From CAVVIO01 sp963748095 (GTDB taxonomy: Bacteria; Bacteroidota; Bacteroidia; Bacteroidales; UBA10428): a DNA stretch of 64,000 bases. Shown here one piece after another: positions 63,243 to 64,000 of this stretch. Both the position numbers and the translations under genes were made by a program. The number at the start of each line of letters is the position of its first letter. The first letter of the stretch is position 1. The notes under the pieces were generated by a model. That model did no database searches. It had not been told where the DNA came from and worked only from the letters and a program-made list of their open reading frames with translations. The stretch spans positions 278,989 to 342,988 of the forward strand of contig CAVVIO010000009.1 of assembly GCA_963748095.1 (NCBI GenBank), given 5' to 3'.

Positions 63243-64000
63243 ATGAAAAGTTTCTTTAAATATCTGTTAGCCACAGTTGTAGGCATTTTAATATCTGTAT
63301 TACTATTAACGTTTGTATTTTTTGGTATTGTTGGGACAATCATCAGCAAACAGGAAAAACCTGTTCAGATTAAACCTCATTCCATTTTAATGCTAAAACT
63401 CAATAAACCCATCCAGGACCGTAAACCGGTTTTTCCTTTCGGCGGGTTTAAATTTGGCATGTTACAACCCGAATCAAAACTGGGATTGAATGATATCCTG
63501 AATAATATTCAGAAAGCAAAAGCTGACACGAATATTCGCGGGATCTATCTTGACCTGTCGATAGTTCCCGCAGGAATTGCCACCCTGGAAGAAATCAGGG
63601 ATGCGCTTCTTGATTTTAAAAAGTCGGGTAAATTTATTCTGAGTTACAGTGATACCTATTTGCAGTCTACTTATTACCTGGCTTCAGCAGCTGATAAGGT
63701 ATATCTTAATCCGGCAGGAAATTTCAGTTTTGTAGGACTCAGTTCACAGATCATGTTTTATAAAGGAACTCTTGAGAAACTTGGCCTGCAGCCGGAAATA
63801 ATCCGACACGGGAAATTCAAAAGCGCGGTGGAACCGTTGATGTTGGACAAAATGAGTGCTGCAAACCGTGAACAGATAAAAGCTTATGTAGGATCAATAT
63901 GGGAAAAAATAGTACATGACATTTCCATTTCGCGGCATATTTCCAAGAACGAACTGAACAAGCTGGCAAATAATCTGAGCCTTAATACTGCCCGGCGATT
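63243..64000 (+). CDS. sppA: Signal peptide peptidase SppA, 67K type (3' end outside window)
   Basis: 252 residues visible. N-terminal membrane segment (YLLATVVGILISVLLLTFVFFGIVGTIIS); SILMLKLNKPIQDRKP; first crotonase-like domain with GIYLDLS...EEIRDALLDFKKSGKFILSYSDTYLQSTYYLASAADKVYLNPAGNFSFVGLS; the catalytic Lys in IIRHGKFKSAVEPLML near 203. The Ser domain of the second half lies beyond the window. It degrades leftover signal peptides in the inner membrane. No reading-frame break is seen in the visible part. Confidence 0.93.
   Translation, partial: MKSFFKYLLATVVGILISVLLLTFVFFGIVGTIISKQEKPVQIKPHSILMLKLNKPIQDRKPVFPFGGFKFGMLQPESKLGLNDILNNIQKAKADTNIRGIYLDLSIVPAGIATLEEIRDALLDFKKSGKFILSYSDTYLQSTYYLASAADKVYLNPAGNFSFVGLSSQIMFYKGTLEKLGLQPEIIRHGKFKSAVEPLMLDKMSAANREQIKAYVGSIWEKIVHDISISRHISKNELNKLANNLSLNTARR

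Noticed and set aside
1..64000. tRNA or rRNA genes
   Set aside because: I saw no cloverleaf with conserved T-loop or rRNA segment on either strand, but a computational scan was not possible.

Overview
The window comes from a Bacteroidota genome, most likely of the Bacteroidales/Marinilabiliales type. Evidence: promoters of the TAnnTTTG form (before rpsP, rpsT and others), a SusC/SusD pair with ECF sigma factor and FecR anti-sigma factor, a type IX secretion (T9SS) C-terminal sorting domain, many SPII lipoproteins, a long acidic tail on ribosomal protein S16, and gene families typical of the phylum. No rRNA, tRNA, CRISPR array, phage or transposase gene was seen.

Layout. 1-7.1 kb: partial alpha/beta hydrolase, secreted beta-propeller and beta-helix proteins, an SDR relic, the rpsP-rimM operon, a thioesterase, an isochorismatase-like hydrolase and a DUF2807 lipoprotein. 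7.2-16 kb (mostly minus strand): threonylcarbamoyl-AMP synthase, a GT9 glycosyltransferase, dapD, a prolyl oligopeptidase, a decayed UPF0158 gene, YdeI-like and AHSA1 proteins, an AraC regulator and a SnoaL-like protein. 16-21.3 kb: a surface-signalling locus (ECF sigma, FecR, STN-domain outer-membrane protein, PKD/T9SS protein). 21.5-25 kb: sugar-oxidoreductase cluster (TIM-barrel isomerase, DUF1080, Gfo/Idh). 25-29 kb: ATP-grasp/DUF434 pair, yidD, queD, threonine dehydratase. 29-34.8 kb: endonuclease/phosphatase-fold protein, two rhomboids, mutL, tag. 34.9-39.4 kb: a duplicated and partly deleted DUF5996-like/M3 peptidase pair enclosing a toxin-antitoxin module. 39.5-41.7 kb: ssb, a four-helix-bundle cassette, a lactonase. 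42.3-49.9 kb: susD, susC, fecR, ECF sigma. 50-64 kb: Crp regulator with a divergent ferredoxin, a transglutaminase-like protein, two L,D-transpeptidases, rpsT, radC, upp, folK, sppA (cut by the window end).

The dominant unusual property is the number of reading-frame breaks. At least thirteen recognisable genes are interrupted by 1-nt-type frameshifts that restore family-like proteins when joined (S9 peptidase, AraC, ECF sigma, STN protein, PKD protein, yidD, queD, mutL, four-helix bundle, lactonase, SusD, SusC, folK). The ORFs should be joined as annotated here. Consensus indel error in the assembly is the simplest explanation, but mutL itself is broken and its endonuclease motif is degenerate, so a mismatch-repair-deficient lineage is a real alternative. 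Separate from this are lesions that look biological: an SDR relic, a multiply damaged UPF0158 gene, a toxin with a nonsense codon, and the M3/DUF5996 fragments.

The best candidates for undescribed biology are the sigma/FecR/STN-barrel/PKD locus without a TonB receptor, the ATP-grasp/DUF434 operon, the four-helix-bundle gene framed by 23-bp repeats, and the duplication scar filled by a toxin-antitoxin module.
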